Of a stretch of 32,987 bases of DNA, positions 17,011-24,548 are shown piece by piece. Origin of the DNA: Lachnospiraceae bacterium (GTDB lineage Bacteria; Bacillota; Clostridia; Lachnospirales; Lachnospiraceae). Under the pieces are notes generated by a model. It was not told where the DNA came from and did not search any database. It saw only the letters and a program-made list of their open reading frames with translations. The stretch lies in the NCBI GenBank assembly GCA_028692975.1, contig JAQUWF010000030.1, positions 1-32,987 of the forward strand, read 5' to 3'. The stretch's first letter is position 1; each line of letters begins with the position of its first letter. Made by a program: the position numbers and the translations under genes.

Positions 17011-18248
17011 TGGTTCTGATTTTACGTTGGCTTACGGCCATTGTACTCGCTTTTATCATTGGAAAACTGGTATCAAAATTGAAACTGCCTTCTATCCTGG
17101 GCTGGCTGATCAGTGGAATGATCCTCGGTCCTTATGCGTTTTCACTTGTGTCAAACGAACTGCTAAGTACCGGGTGGTATCAAAATATTATTCACGTGTT
17201 GGAATGTGCGGTTGGATTGATGATTGGAACAGAACTTGTCTGGAAACGAATGAGGCAATATGGCAAAGCCCTGATCATAACAACACTCACGCAATCACTG
17301 GGCACCTTTGTGCTGGTTTCTGCCGTATTTGCAATCGTATTTGCGTTTAGTAACATTTCGGTTTATCTTGCTTTTTTGTTTGGTGGTATTGCCCTTGCCA
17401 CAGCGCCAGCCCCGGCATTGTCCATTGTGCGGGAATTCAAGACAGAGGGTCCGGTGACAAAAACATTGATTCCTATGGCGGCGCTGGATGATATGGTAGG
17501 AGTTGCAGTTTTCTTTACTACCATCGCTATTGTGGCACGCAGTATTTCCGGCGCGGCTATGCCGATCTGGATGATCCCAGTGATGATTCTGCTGCCGTTG
17601 GTGATTGGTGTGGCAACCGGAATCCCTGCCGGATTCCTGCTGAAAAAGGAACACAGCAAGGCAGTGACCCTTTCTATTCTGGTTGGAATGATACTACTAA
17701 CGGCCATTATCGGGTTTTTGTGCAACGCCTATCTGATGCCTTCTCCGGTTCTTAATTTTATGCTGATGGGTATGGCATTTTCGGCAGCATTCTCCAATAT
17801 TGTATCTGAAGAACGGCTGGAACAGATTGTAGCAGATTTTAATCCGATTCTAGGTATTTCCTTAATTGTTGTAATTCTTAATCTTGGGGCGCCCTTAGAT
17901 TATCATGCCATCTTAGGAGCCGGGCTGTTCACGGTCATTTATATTGTTACCCGCGCCTGCGGTAAATATTTTGGTGCACGTATTGGAGCAAAAGCAACAA
18001 AGATGCCGGAAACGGTGCAAAAGTATCTTGGTTTTACTCTGCTGCCTCATTCTGGCGTATCACTGGTGTTCGCCAGTATTGCGGTTTCGGCTCTTCACAG
18101 CGCAGCACCAGACTGTGCCAAAATCATACAAGGGACCATAGCCGCGGCAGCTGTCATCAATGAAATTATTGCAGTCATCATGGCGAAAAAAGGCTTTGAA
18201 TGGGCTGGCGAGTTCAACAAAGATCAAGCACTTAAAAATAGTATTTAG
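17007..18248 (+). CDS. CPA2-type cation:proton antiporter
   Basis: A 413-residue polytopic membrane protein with about 12 hydrophobic spans and no C-terminal RCK/TrkA-N domain. This is the size of single-domain members of the monovalent cation:proton antiporter-2 family (NapA/KefB-like). The ALDDMVGVAVFF segment holds the paired acidic residues Asp161-Asp162 expected for electrogenic Na+/H+ or K+/H+ exchange. LGWLISGMILGPYAFS is the usual early family motif. Coupling to a TetR repressor suggests it is induced by a small molecule or stress rather than constitutive. Ion specificity is unknown; drug or bile-salt export has been proposed for some regulated members and cannot be excluded. Confidence 0.88.
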   Translation: MMVLILRWLTAIVLAFIIGKLVSKLKLPSILGWLISGMILGPYAFSLVSNELLSTGWYQNIIHVLECAVGLMIGTELVWKRMRQYGKALIITTLTQSLGTFVLVSAVFAIVFAFSNISVYLAFLFGGIALATAPAPALSIVREFKTEGPVTKTLIPMAALDDMVGVAVFFTTIAIVARSISGAAMPIWMIPVMILLPLVIGVATGIPAGFLLKKEHSKAVTLSILVGMILLTAIIGFLCNAYLMPSPVLNFMLMGMAFSAAFSNIVSEERLEQIVADFNPILGISLIVVILNLGAPLDYHAILGAGLFTVIYIVTRACGKYFGARIGAKATKMPETVQKYLGFTLLPHSGVSLVFASIAVSALHSAAPDCAKIIQGTIAAAAVINEIIAVIMAKKGFEWAGEFNKDQALKNSI

Positions 18249-18280
18249 CCCCTTTCTTTTTTGGGACTTGTGTGATAAAA

Positions 18281-18308
18281 TATAATCAAATTGCAAGAAC
18301 ATCCGTTC
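18281..18308 (+). promoter_or_regulatory. SOS promoter with LexA (DinR) box before the translesion polymerase
   Basis: GAACATCCGTTC at 18297-18308 (with G at 18309) fits the Gram-positive LexA core GAAC-N4-GTTC. It lies 11 bp after a TATAAT (18281-18286), over the expected transcription start, an ideal place for repression. A good -35 is not obvious. Damage-inducible control of the polymerase gene is inferred. Confidence 0.75.
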
Positions 18309-18326
18309 GACCAACGGATGCTCTTT
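18293..18326 (+). terminator. Hairpin overlapping the LexA box, possible terminator of the antiporter operon
   Basis: CATCCGTT (18300-18307) pairs perfectly with AACGGATG (18313-18320) around CGACC. An outer AAGA/TCTT extends it with one mismatch, and TTTT follows. The 5' arm shares bases with the LexA box, so DNA-level and RNA-level signals overlap. Confidence 0.5.
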
Positions 18327-18372
18327 TAGAAAAATTACTTAAAAACTGGAACAATTTTGGGAGGTGTGAGTT

Positions 18373-19746
18373 GTGCCAGGAAAGCGAATGTATATTGCAC
18401 TTGATCTGAAATCTTTCTATGCTTCGGTAGAATGTGTGGAACGCGGCCTGGATCCACTTAAGGCCAATCTTGTTGTGGCCGATGCCAGCCGCACGGAAAA
18501 AACCATCTGCCTTGCGGTGTCCCCATCCCTTAAAGCATATGGGATATCTGGTCGGGCAAGGCTGTTTGAGGTAGTGCAGAGGGTCGAAGAAATCCGCCAG
18601 CAGACAGGCAAAACCATTCAATATATAGTCGCACCGCCCAGGATGGCGGAATATATAAAAGTGTCAGCGAATATTTATGAGATTTATCTGAAGTATGTCA
18701 GCACAGAGGATATACATGTGTACAGCATTGATGAGGTTTTTATAGACGTGACAGATTATCTGGGTATGTATCAGGTAACGGCACGGGAACTTGCCGCGCG
18801 AATGATTCAGGATGTGATGGGAAAGACAGGCATTACGGCGACGGCAGGTATTGGTACAAATCTGTATCTGAGCAAGATAGCCATGGATATTGTGGCGAAG
18901 CACGTGAAGGCAGATGCCAATGGTGTGCGGATCGCCCAGCTGGATGAACGCTCTTATCGGCAGATGCTGTGGGAGCATCGGCCTGTCACGGATTTCTGGA
19001 GAGTGGGAGGCGGGATTGCCAGACGATTGGAGCAAAGCGGTATGTATACCATGGGAGACATTGCCAGGGCGTCTGTGCATAATGAGGATATCCTATATAA
19101 GATGCTGGGCATTGATGCGGAAATCCTTATAGATCATGCATGGGGATATGAACCCTGCGGCATGGCGGAAATAAAAAGTTACAGACCTGCGACCAACTGC
19201 ATTGCATCAGGACAGGTGCTGCCGTGTCCTTATGATGCAGCGAAGACAAGGATTATCGTCAAGGAAATGACCGATCTTCTGGTGCTGGACCTGGTAGAAA
19301 GAGGTGCCGCCACAGACAGTCTGACGCTGACGGTTGGCTATGACCGATGTTCTCTGAACAAGGGGAATTATAAAGGTGCGGTCAAAGTAGATCATTATGG
19401 CAGAACCGTACCCAAATCTGCCCATGGCACGGCAAATCTTGGTACCAGAAGCAGCAGTACGAAAAAGATTATGACGGCAGTGGTGGATCTTTATGATCGA
19501 ATTATAGATAAAAATTTGCTGGTAAAACGTGTGACTCTCACGGCGAATAATCTGGGGCAGGAGGGATTAGAGCAGTTTGATCTGTTTACGGATCCGGCAG
19601 AACAGGAAAAGGAACGGAAGCTGCAGGAAGCTATGCTCAGTATCAAAAAGAAATTTGGGAAAAATGCGATTCTAAAGGGAATGAATCTGGAAGAAGGGGC
19701 AACGACCATTGAGCGAAACCACCAGATTGGCGGTCACAAGGCATAG
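18373..19746 (+). CDS. Y-family translesion DNA polymerase (UmuC/UvrX-like)
   Basis: A 457-residue error-prone polymerase. Catalytic acids are Asp11 in ALDLKSFYASVE and Asp120-Glu121 in YSIDEVFIDV. The palm/finger region has TICLAVSPSLKAYG, the thumb has the helix-hairpin-helix region (FWRVGGGIARRLEQSGMYTM), and the little-finger domain follows. EQFDLF at ~400-405 matches the sliding-clamp binding motif. The start is GTG at 18373, chosen for GGGAGGTG placed 7 nt upstream. A LexA box precedes the gene and a YolD-like gene follows 15 nt after the stop, as in UvrX/YqjW systems of Bacillus. It bypasses DNA lesions at replication forks and raises mutation rates under SOS induction. Confidence 0.93.
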   Translation: MPGKRMYIALDLKSFYASVECVERGLDPLKANLVVADASRTEKTICLAVSPSLKAYGISGRARLFEVVQRVEEIRQQTGKTIQYIVAPPRMAEYIKVSANIYEIYLKYVSTEDIHVYSIDEVFIDVTDYLGMYQVTARELAARMIQDVMGKTGITATAGIGTNLYLSKIAMDIVAKHVKADANGVRIAQLDERSYRQMLWEHRPVTDFWRVGGGIARRLEQSGMYTMGDIARASVHNEDILYKMLGIDAEILIDHAWGYEPCGMAEIKSYRPATNCIASGQVLPCPYDAAKTRIIVKEMTDLLVLDLVERGAATDSLTLTVGYDRCSLNKGNYKGAVKVDHYGRTVPKSAHGTANLGTRSSSTKKIMTAVVDLYDRIIDKNLLVKRVTLTANNLGQEGLEQFDLFTDPAEQEKERKLQEAMLSIKKKFGKNAILKGMNLEEGATTIERNHQIGGHKA

Positions 19747-19761
19747 TATGTGGGAGGAAAC

Positions 19762-20217
19762 ATGACCAATAAATATGAAGATATACTGAATATGGAATAT
19801 CCATTAAAATCTTCAGATAAAATCAAACATCCGCCCATGTCTATCGCGGACCGGGCGAAGATATTTGCGCCTTTTGCAGCGCTCAAAGGACATGAGGAAG
19901 CCATAATCGCAAAACAGAAGATCGTAGTCCCCAGGAAAAATCTGTCGGAGGAATCCAAAGAAGTCTTAGACAGAAGATTAGGTCAGATTGAGCAATCCCT
20001 GTCCCAGGGAAAACATCCCATGATAACCGTGGTCTATTTCCAGAAGGATACCACAGAAAGCAAGGAGAAAGAGGAAGGCGAATACCTCCGATTCACGGGT
20101 ATGGTAGGCAAATACGATCCCTTATTGCGCACGATTCAGATTGTGGATAAGAAGTTGAAATTAGACGATATCTATGGAATAGAAGGGGAAGAATTCTGCA
20201 TAGAAAAAATTTTGTAA
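19762..20217 (+). CDS. YolD-like protein, partner of the translesion polymerase
   Basis: A 151-residue protein with the YolD-family hallmark ADRAKIFAPFAALKGHEEAI at ~29-48, followed by a charged helical region and a beta-rich C-terminal half (LRFTGMVGKYDPLLRTIQIVD). The family sits next to Y-family polymerases in Firmicutes and has been proposed to play a UmuD-like accessory role. I chose ATG 19762 over an upstream GTG (19750) because GGGAGGA sits at 19752-19758, which would fall inside the longer reading. It is co-transcribed with the polymerase and thus under the same LexA box. Confidence 0.85.
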   Translation: MTNKYEDILNMEYPLKSSDKIKHPPMSIADRAKIFAPFAALKGHEEAIIAKQKIVVPRKNLSEESKEVLDRRLGQIEQSLSQGKHPMITVVYFQKDTTESKEKEEGEYLRFTGMVGKYDPLLRTIQIVDKKLKLDDIYGIEGEEFCIEKIL

Positions 20218-20225
20218 AAGAAGAG

Positions 20226-20271
20226 AAAGGTCAGGGGGAATCCGCAAAACTGAGGGTAACTCCGGACCTTT
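20226..20271 (+). other. Stem-loop after the YolD-like gene
   Basis: AAAGGTC (20226-20232) and GACCTTT (20265-20271) pair across a 32-nt loop with no T-tract. It may protect the 3' end of the mRNA. It is not a convincing terminator. Confidence 0.3.
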
Positions 20272-20310
20272 GTCTATGATGAGTTAAATATTTATCTGGA
20301 TTTATAAGTA

Positions 20311-20326
20311 TAGACAGCCGTGTCTA
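20311..20326. promoter_or_regulatory. Perfect 16-bp palindrome, possible operator
   Basis: TAGACAGCCGTGTCTA has 6-bp perfect arms around GCCG. It lies about 90 bp upstream of the XRE regulator start and before the hairpin at 20336. It could bind the XRE protein or another regulator. No function is proven. Confidence 0.35.
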
Positions 20327-20335
20327 ATCATAAAT

Positions 20336-20369
20336 ACATGACATTTCTCGCTTTGTGTCGTGTCTTTTT
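20336..20369 (+). terminator. Intrinsic terminator of the polymerase/YolD operon
   Basis: ACATGACA (20336-20343) pairs with TGTCGTGT (20356-20363) over eight positions with one wobble, followed by CTTTTT. A possible promoter for the next gene (TTGTGT 20353-20358, 16 bp, TATAAA 20375-20380) overlaps its right arm. Confidence 0.6.
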
Positions 20370-20412
20370 ATTATTATAAATGGTAGTCTTGATACAAGAG
20401 GAGGAATGGACA

Positions 20413-21102
20413 ATGGATACAGATACCAGAAAAATCGGAGCATTTTTAAAGATGCTCCGTAAGGGGAAAGGATTAACACAAGAACAGTTAGCAGAGATAC
20501 TTTTGGTATCAGGACGAACGGTTTCTCGTTGGGAAACAGGAACAAATATGCCGGATTTGAGTGTCCTCATTCAAATGGCAGATTTTTATGATGTGGATAT
20601 CAGGGAAATTATCAATGGAGAGAGGAAGGGCGAGAGTATGGATAAGGAATTAAAGGAGACGTTGTCTCAGGTTGCAGATTATAGTAAGTTAGAGAAAGAA
20701 AAGGCTGCGAAAGCCGGGAATATTGCATTTGGCCTCGCTTTTGGGATTTGTGCAGTCATGATCGTGATACAGTTGATGGTGACAGGCAGTCTGGTGACCG
20801 TTATAGGGGAAACGTTAACCTTGTTGATCGGTGGCGTGACTTATATTGGGATTATGCTATACAATGGAACCTGGTCCACCGGATCAAGAGTGAAAAGTAC
20901 GCCGAAGAATGATATTTTAATCAGTGTGGTATGTGCAGCTTTATTTACCACGGTATTGATATTCTGCTATAGCCAAATGGGGGCTAAGACAGAACAGATG
21001 GTGCATATTGCAGTCCTGTTTTTTGTGGGAACTACTATATTTGGTTTCGCAACGTTAAGGCTGTTGGACTACTTTAACCGTAAGCGCAGAGACAGCCAGT
21101 GA
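20413..21102 (+). CDS. Membrane-bound XRE-family regulator
   Basis: A 229-residue protein with an N-terminal Cro/CI helix-turn-helix (~6-60: GKGLTQEQLAEILLVSGRTV followed by SRWETGTNMPDLSVL). A charged linker then leads to four hydrophobic segments in the C-terminal half (around AFGLAFGICAVMIVIQLMV, LTLLIGGVTYIGIML, ILISVVCAALFTTVLIF and HIAVLFFVGTTIFGFATL). This architecture, a membrane-tethered HTH protein, is common in clostridia but poorly characterised. ATG 20413 is preferred to upstream 20380 because GAGGAGG lies at ~20398-20404, giving normal spacing. It stands between two transcription units and may sense membrane or ion conditions. A link to the Mg-ATPase gene downstream is possible but unproven. 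Confidence 0.8.
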   Translation: MDTDTRKIGAFLKMLRKGKGLTQEQLAEILLVSGRTVSRWETGTNMPDLSVLIQMADFYDVDIREIINGERKGESMDKELKETLSQVADYSKLEKEKAAKAGNIAFGLAFGICAVMIVIQLMVTGSLVTVIGETLTLLIGGVTYIGIMLYNGTWSTGSRVKSTPKNDILISVVCAALFTTVLIFCYSQMGAKTEQMVHIAVLFFVGTTIFGFATLRLLDYFNRKRRDSQ

Positions 21103-21117
21103 AAAGGTTAACGATGC

Positions 21118-21213
21118 ATGGACAGTCATAAAAACTATGGGACTGGCACTGCAATCGCAAGAAAAAAACAAGAATTAAATAAAAGCCTTCCGGGCCGCTA
21201 TGTGTTAAAATAA
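21118..21213 (+). CDS. Possible 31-codon leader ORF before the first Mg ATPase gene
   Basis: An ATG-to-TAA frame encodes a basic 31-residue peptide beginning MDSHKNYGTGTAIARKKQE and ending PGRYVLK. It lies in the 142-bp gap and stops 31 nt before the TTG start of the ATPase gene. The upstream AAAGG is weak and about 10 nt away. It could be a leader peptide (Salmonella mgtA also has a translated leader) or simply a chance frame. I recognise no family. Confidence 0.25.
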   Translation: MDSHKNYGTGTAIARKKQELNKSLPGRYVLK

Positions 21214-21244
21214 CAACATACGAAAAGAGAGAGGGGGAATTATT

Positions 21245-23908
21245 TTGCCGAAATCGACGCTGCTCAACAGCCGTATGAAAAAGTATGCTTATCGTGACAT
21301 AGCGGAGATATATGAGGATATTCCTACGTCACCGGACGGCTTGTCGCTGGAACAGGTGGAGATCATGGGGGAGCAATACGGAGAAAATCAGCTGACCGAA
21401 AGGAAAAATGATACGCTGTGGTATCGTCTTCGACGAGCTTTTGTGAATCCTTTTACCATTATTCTGTTCGTTTTGGCAGCGGTCTCTCTGATTACGGATG
21501 TTCTGCTGGTTTCTGATTTCAGTCGAAATATCACCACGGTCGCGATTATCTGCGTTATGATACTGATCAGTGGTACCATTCGGCTGGTACAGGAACTTCG
21601 CGCCAAGAACGCTTCGGATCAGTTAGAACGGCTGATTCATGCCAGCGTCACGGTCAAGCGGGCGGGTGTGCTGATTGATATTCCAGCGGAAAATCTTGTG
21701 GTAGGCGATCTGGTCTTTCTTTCCCCGGGAGACAGGATTCCGGCTGATTTAAGATTGATAAAAACGCAGGATCTGTTTATCTCCCAGGCAGCTATAACAG
21801 GGGAGAGTGCGATCCTGGAAAAGGACAGCCGTACCAGCAAGTACTCGGAGCAGATTCCCATAACACAACTGAACAACCTTGCTTTTATGGCAACTACCGT
21901 CATCAGCGGAAAAGGAGAGGGTATCGTACTGGCTGTTGGAAAGGACACGTTATACGGCAATTTTATTCGTCCCGACTCCGATGGCTCCACGGCCTTTCAA
22001 AAGGGTGCCAACTCCATTGCGTGGGTTATGATTCGATTTATGATCATTCTGGTACCAGTTGTATTTCTGGTTTCCGGCATTACCAAGGGAGATTGGGTGG
22101 AATCTTTTGTATTCGCGCTTTCTGTGGCAGTGGGGCTGACTCCGGAAATGCTTCCCATGGTCATTACGGCCTGCCTTGCAAAGGGCAGCCTTTCCCTGTC
22201 TAAAAAGCAGACTATTGTGAAAAATATTAACGCCATGCAGGGTTTTGGCAGCATGGACGTGCTTTGTATGGATAAAACAGGAACATTGACCAACGAAAGT
22301 ATTTTGCTTGAATATTATATGGATGTTCTTGGAAATGAAAATGCAAGAACGTTGCAGTTTGCCTATTTGAACAGTTTTTATCATTCTGGCGTGCGCAATC
22401 CTATTGATCATGCAATACTCGCCTGCCGCACCATGCCCAAGCAGGAGGCCATCTACGCCGACCTGGTAAAACGTTTTCACAAGGCAGATGAGATTCCCTT
22501 TGACTACAGCCGCAAATTTGTCAGCACGCTGGTTGCGGATGAAAACGGGATGCACGAGCTGATTGTTAAAGGTGATATCGGGCAGATATTTTCCCATTGC
22601 AGTTTTGTGGAATATGAGGGAAAGGTCCTTCCAATGGAGAACAGTGGATTTGAGAATGTGACGGCTATTGTGGATGAGATGCTGGAAGACGGTATGAAGG
22701 TCATCGCCATCGCCCACAAAAGCCTTGGCGCACAGGATACCATCGTTTCGGCGGATGAAAAAGATCTGACGCTTATGGGGTATCTGGCTTTTTTTGACGC
22801 ACCTAAAAAATCCGCTGCCGGTTCCGTTCAGGCATTGAAAAAATTACAGGTACGTCCTAAAATCTTAACCGGGGACAGGGCAGAAATCGCGGTATCTATC
22901 TGCCGCAGAGTGGGAATTCCCGTAGATTGGGTTTTGACAGGATCGGAAATCAATCAGCTTTCCGATGAGCATCTTTGCTCCATAGTGGAACAGGCGGATG
23001 TATTTGCGGAACTGGCACCGGGGCAAAAAGTCCGGATCATGAATGCACTGCGGGAAAACGGCCATACCGTAGGATTCCTGGGGGATGGTATGAATGATAT
23101 ACCTGCGCTCAGTGAGGCAGATGTGGGTATTTCCGTGGATACTGCCGTGGATGCGGCGAAAGATATCGCAGATGTGGTTTTGCTGCAAAAAGATCTCACG
23201 GTTTTGGAACAGGGGATTTTGGAAGGGCGAAAAACTTTTTCCAACATGATTAAATATATTAAAATCACAGCAAGTTCCAATTTCGGCAATATGCTATCCA
23301 TTGTCTGCGCCTGTGCAGTGCTGCCCTTCCTGCCTATGACAGCCATTCAGCTTTTACTTTTGAATCTGCTTTATGATGCCCTGTGCATTATTCTGCCATG
23401 GGACAATGTAGATGCGGAAGATATGGTCACACCGCGTGCCTGGTCAGGGAAAACGCTGGGGCGGTTCATGTGCGCCTTTGGGCCAATCAGTTCAGTATTT
23501 GATATCCTGACCTTTCTGTTTTTGTATTTTATTCTGTGCCCAGCCTTATGTAGCGGGTTGACCTATACACAACTGGCGGATCCTGTGATGCAGGCGCAGT
23601 ATATTGCCATTTTCCAGACGGGCTGGTTTTTGGAATCCATGTGGACCCAGGTGCTGATCCTGCATCTGCTGCGCACAAGGAAAGTCACATTCCTGCAAAG
23701 CAGGGCCTCCAATCCTGTTTTGCTCATTACACTGGCTGGAATCGTCGCGTTTACGTTTCTGACTACGACGCCCCTGGCAGCCGTACTGGGACTGACCAGA
23801 CTCCCACTCCCATATTTTGGATTCCTGCTGCTGATGGTGGTGTTTTATATGCTGCTGACCACAGCCGCCAAGAGTCTGTATCAAAAGCGGTACCATGAAT
23901 TACTTTGA
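21245..23908 (+). CDS. mgtA: Magnesium-translocating P-type ATPase (MgtA type), copy 1
   Basis: An 887-residue P-type (IIIB) ATPase that probably imports Mg2+ using ATP. It has an N-terminal cation-ATPase domain (LSLEQVEIMGEQYGENQLTE), an actuator with ITGESAILEKD, a TM4 motif [13 protein letters not shown] typical of the Mg family, phosphorylation site Asp343 in CMDKTGTLTNES, a nucleotide-binding domain, the hinge GDGMNDIPALSEADVGISVD, and C-terminal spans with LLNLLYDALCIILPWDNVD. Length fits MgtA/MgtB. A TTG start at 21245 is chosen because GAGAGGGGG lies just upstream; the alternative ATG at 21275 lacks a site. It is followed by a DNA-binding protein gene 14 nt later and by a second MgtA-type gene. 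Confidence 0.93.
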   Translation: MPKSTLLNSRMKKYAYRDIAEIYEDIPTSPDGLSLEQVEIMGEQYGENQLTERKNDTLWYRLRRAFVNPFTIILFVLAAVSLITDVLLVSDFSRNITTVAIICVMILISGTIRLVQELRAKNASDQLERLIHASVTVKRAGVLIDIPAENLVVGDLVFLSPGDRIPADLRLIKTQDLFISQAAITGESAILEKDSRTSKYSEQIPITQLNNLAFMATTVISGKGEGIVLAVGKDTLYGNFIRPDSDGSTAFQKGANSIAWVMIRFMIILVPVVFLVSGITKGDWVESFVFALSVAVGLTPEMLPMVITACLAKGSLSLSKKQTIVKNINAMQGFGSMDVLCMDKTGTLTNESILLEYYMDVLGNENARTLQFAYLNSFYHSGVRNPIDHAILACRTMPKQEAIYADLVKRFHKADEIPFDYSRKFVSTLVADENGMHELIVKGDIGQIFSHCSFVEYEGKVLPMENSGFENVTAIVDEMLEDGMKVIAIAHKSLGAQDTIVSADEKDLTLMGYLAFFDAPKKSAAGSVQALKKLQVRPKILTGDRAEIAVSICRRVGIPVDWVLTGSEINQLSDEHLCSIVEQADVFAELAPGQKVRIMNALRENGHTVGFLGDGMNDIPALSEADVGISVDTAVDAAKDIADVVLLQKDLTVLEQGILEGRKTFSNMIKYIKITASSNFGNMLSIVCACAVLPFLPMTAIQLLLLNLLYDALCIILPWDNVDAEDMVTPRAWSGKTLGRFMCAFGPISSVFDILTFLFLYFILCPALCSGLTYTQLADPVMQAQYIAIFQTGWFLESMWTQVLILHLLRTRKVTFLQSRASNPVLLITLAGIVAFTFLTTTPLAAVLGLTRLPLPYFGFLLLMVVFYMLLTTAAKSLYQKRYHELL

Positions 23909-23922
23909 GAGGAGGGATTGCA

Positions 23923-24426
23923 TTGAAAAAGAATATAAGCTTTATCCCAATGGATTCCATCCTGTCTCAATGGCTCTATAAAAAATTAAAACAGGAGCCT
24001 CCCAAGACACCCTGTGCCGGAGAACTATTGGCTGGTGTACAGGAAATGCTGACCGGAGAAACCCAAACACTGATGCTGGGTGCGCAGGGCGAGGGGGATA
24101 CCTTTCCTACTGCCGGAGAGGATGGTATCTGTATCGGGGAACTTTCCATACATCCCAAGAGCCGGAAAGTAATGCTTCGTGACAGTGAGGTGAATCTGAC
24201 ACCGAAAGAATTTGATATTTTATATTTTCTCATCCAAAATCGCGGTGAGGTATTTACAAAAGAGCAGATTTACAGGGCAGTCTGGGAAGAGGACTTTTTG
24301 CTGTCAGATAGCAATATCATGGCTTTTATCCGAAAACTGCGAAAAAAGATTGAACCAAACCCGGATGCACCGGAATACATTTTGACCATTTGGGGAATCG
24401 GTTATAAATTCAACGACAATCTCTAA
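23923..24426 (+). CDS. Receiver-less OmpR/PhoB-type winged-helix DNA-binding protein
   Basis: A 167-residue protein whose residues ~72-165 form a classic Trans_reg_C winged helix: IHPKSRKVMLRDSEVNLTPK, then EFDILYFLIQNRGEVFTKEQ, IYRAVWEEDFL, IRKLRKKIEPNP and TIWGIGYKF. The first ~70 residues show no receiver domain and no phosphoacceptor Asp signature, so control by phosphorylation is unlikely. TTG 23923 is preferred, with GAGAGGAGGG placed 7 nt upstream; an earlier TTG at 23905 would put that site inside the gene. It sits between two MgtA-type ATPase genes, 14 nt after the first, and a tandem 11-bp repeat just downstream fits its expected binding mode. It is probably the regulator of this locus. 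Confidence 0.8.
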   Translation: MKKNISFIPMDSILSQWLYKKLKQEPPKTPCAGELLAGVQEMLTGETQTLMLGAQGEGDTFPTAGEDGICIGELSIHPKSRKVMLRDSEVNLTPKEFDILYFLIQNRGEVFTKEQIYRAVWEEDFLLSDSNIMAFIRKLRKKIEPNPDAPEYILTIWGIGYKFNDNL

Positions 24427-24447
24427 AGTGCATATAGATTTCTTGCA

Positions 24448-24502
24448 AAAACGCAAGGAAAACGCAAGGTTTTGACCATGTGATTTCCCTTGTGTTTTTT
24501 TT
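24448..24502 (+). promoter_or_regulatory. Tandem 11-bp repeat overlapping a terminator-like hairpin before the second Mg ATPase gene
   Basis: AAAACGCAAGG occurs twice head to tail (24448-24458 and 24459-24469), the spacing favoured by PhoB/OmpR-type regulators. The second copy can also pair with CCTTGTGTTTT (24488-24498), giving an 11-bp stem with one wobble that ends in a T-tract (to 24502), as in an intrinsic terminator. The identical first copy could compete for the same strand. A TATACT (24502-24507) follows, with only a poor -35 (TGTGAT, 24479-24484, 17-bp spacer), compatible with activator dependence. Confidence 0.55.
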
Positions 24503-24548
24503 ATACTGTAAAAGGCTTATGAAAAAAGAAAAAAAGGAGGTAAGACCA

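Noticed and set aside
21950-22717. A 255-codon open frame on the reverse strand
   Set aside because: It is the shadow of the first MgtA-type gene; the forward frame carries all P-type ATPase motifs.
24448-24469. CRISPR-like repeat
   Set aside because: Only two adjacent copies of 11 bp with no spacers; no array or cas genes occur in the window.
24472-24507. TTGACC with TATACT as a promoter for the second Mg ATPase gene
   Set aside because: The spacing is 24 bp, too long for a sigma-A promoter; TGTGAT with a 17-bp spacer is the better but weak alternative.
24427-24548. Magnesium (M-box) riboswitch before the second MgtA-type gene
   Set aside because: The gap is too short and lacks the conserved M-box core; repeats and a simple hairpin explain it better.
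24480-24548. N-terminal extension of the second MgtA-type protein
   Set aside because: The open frame has no ribosome site and runs through the hairpin; AAAGGAGGT clearly selects ATG 24549.
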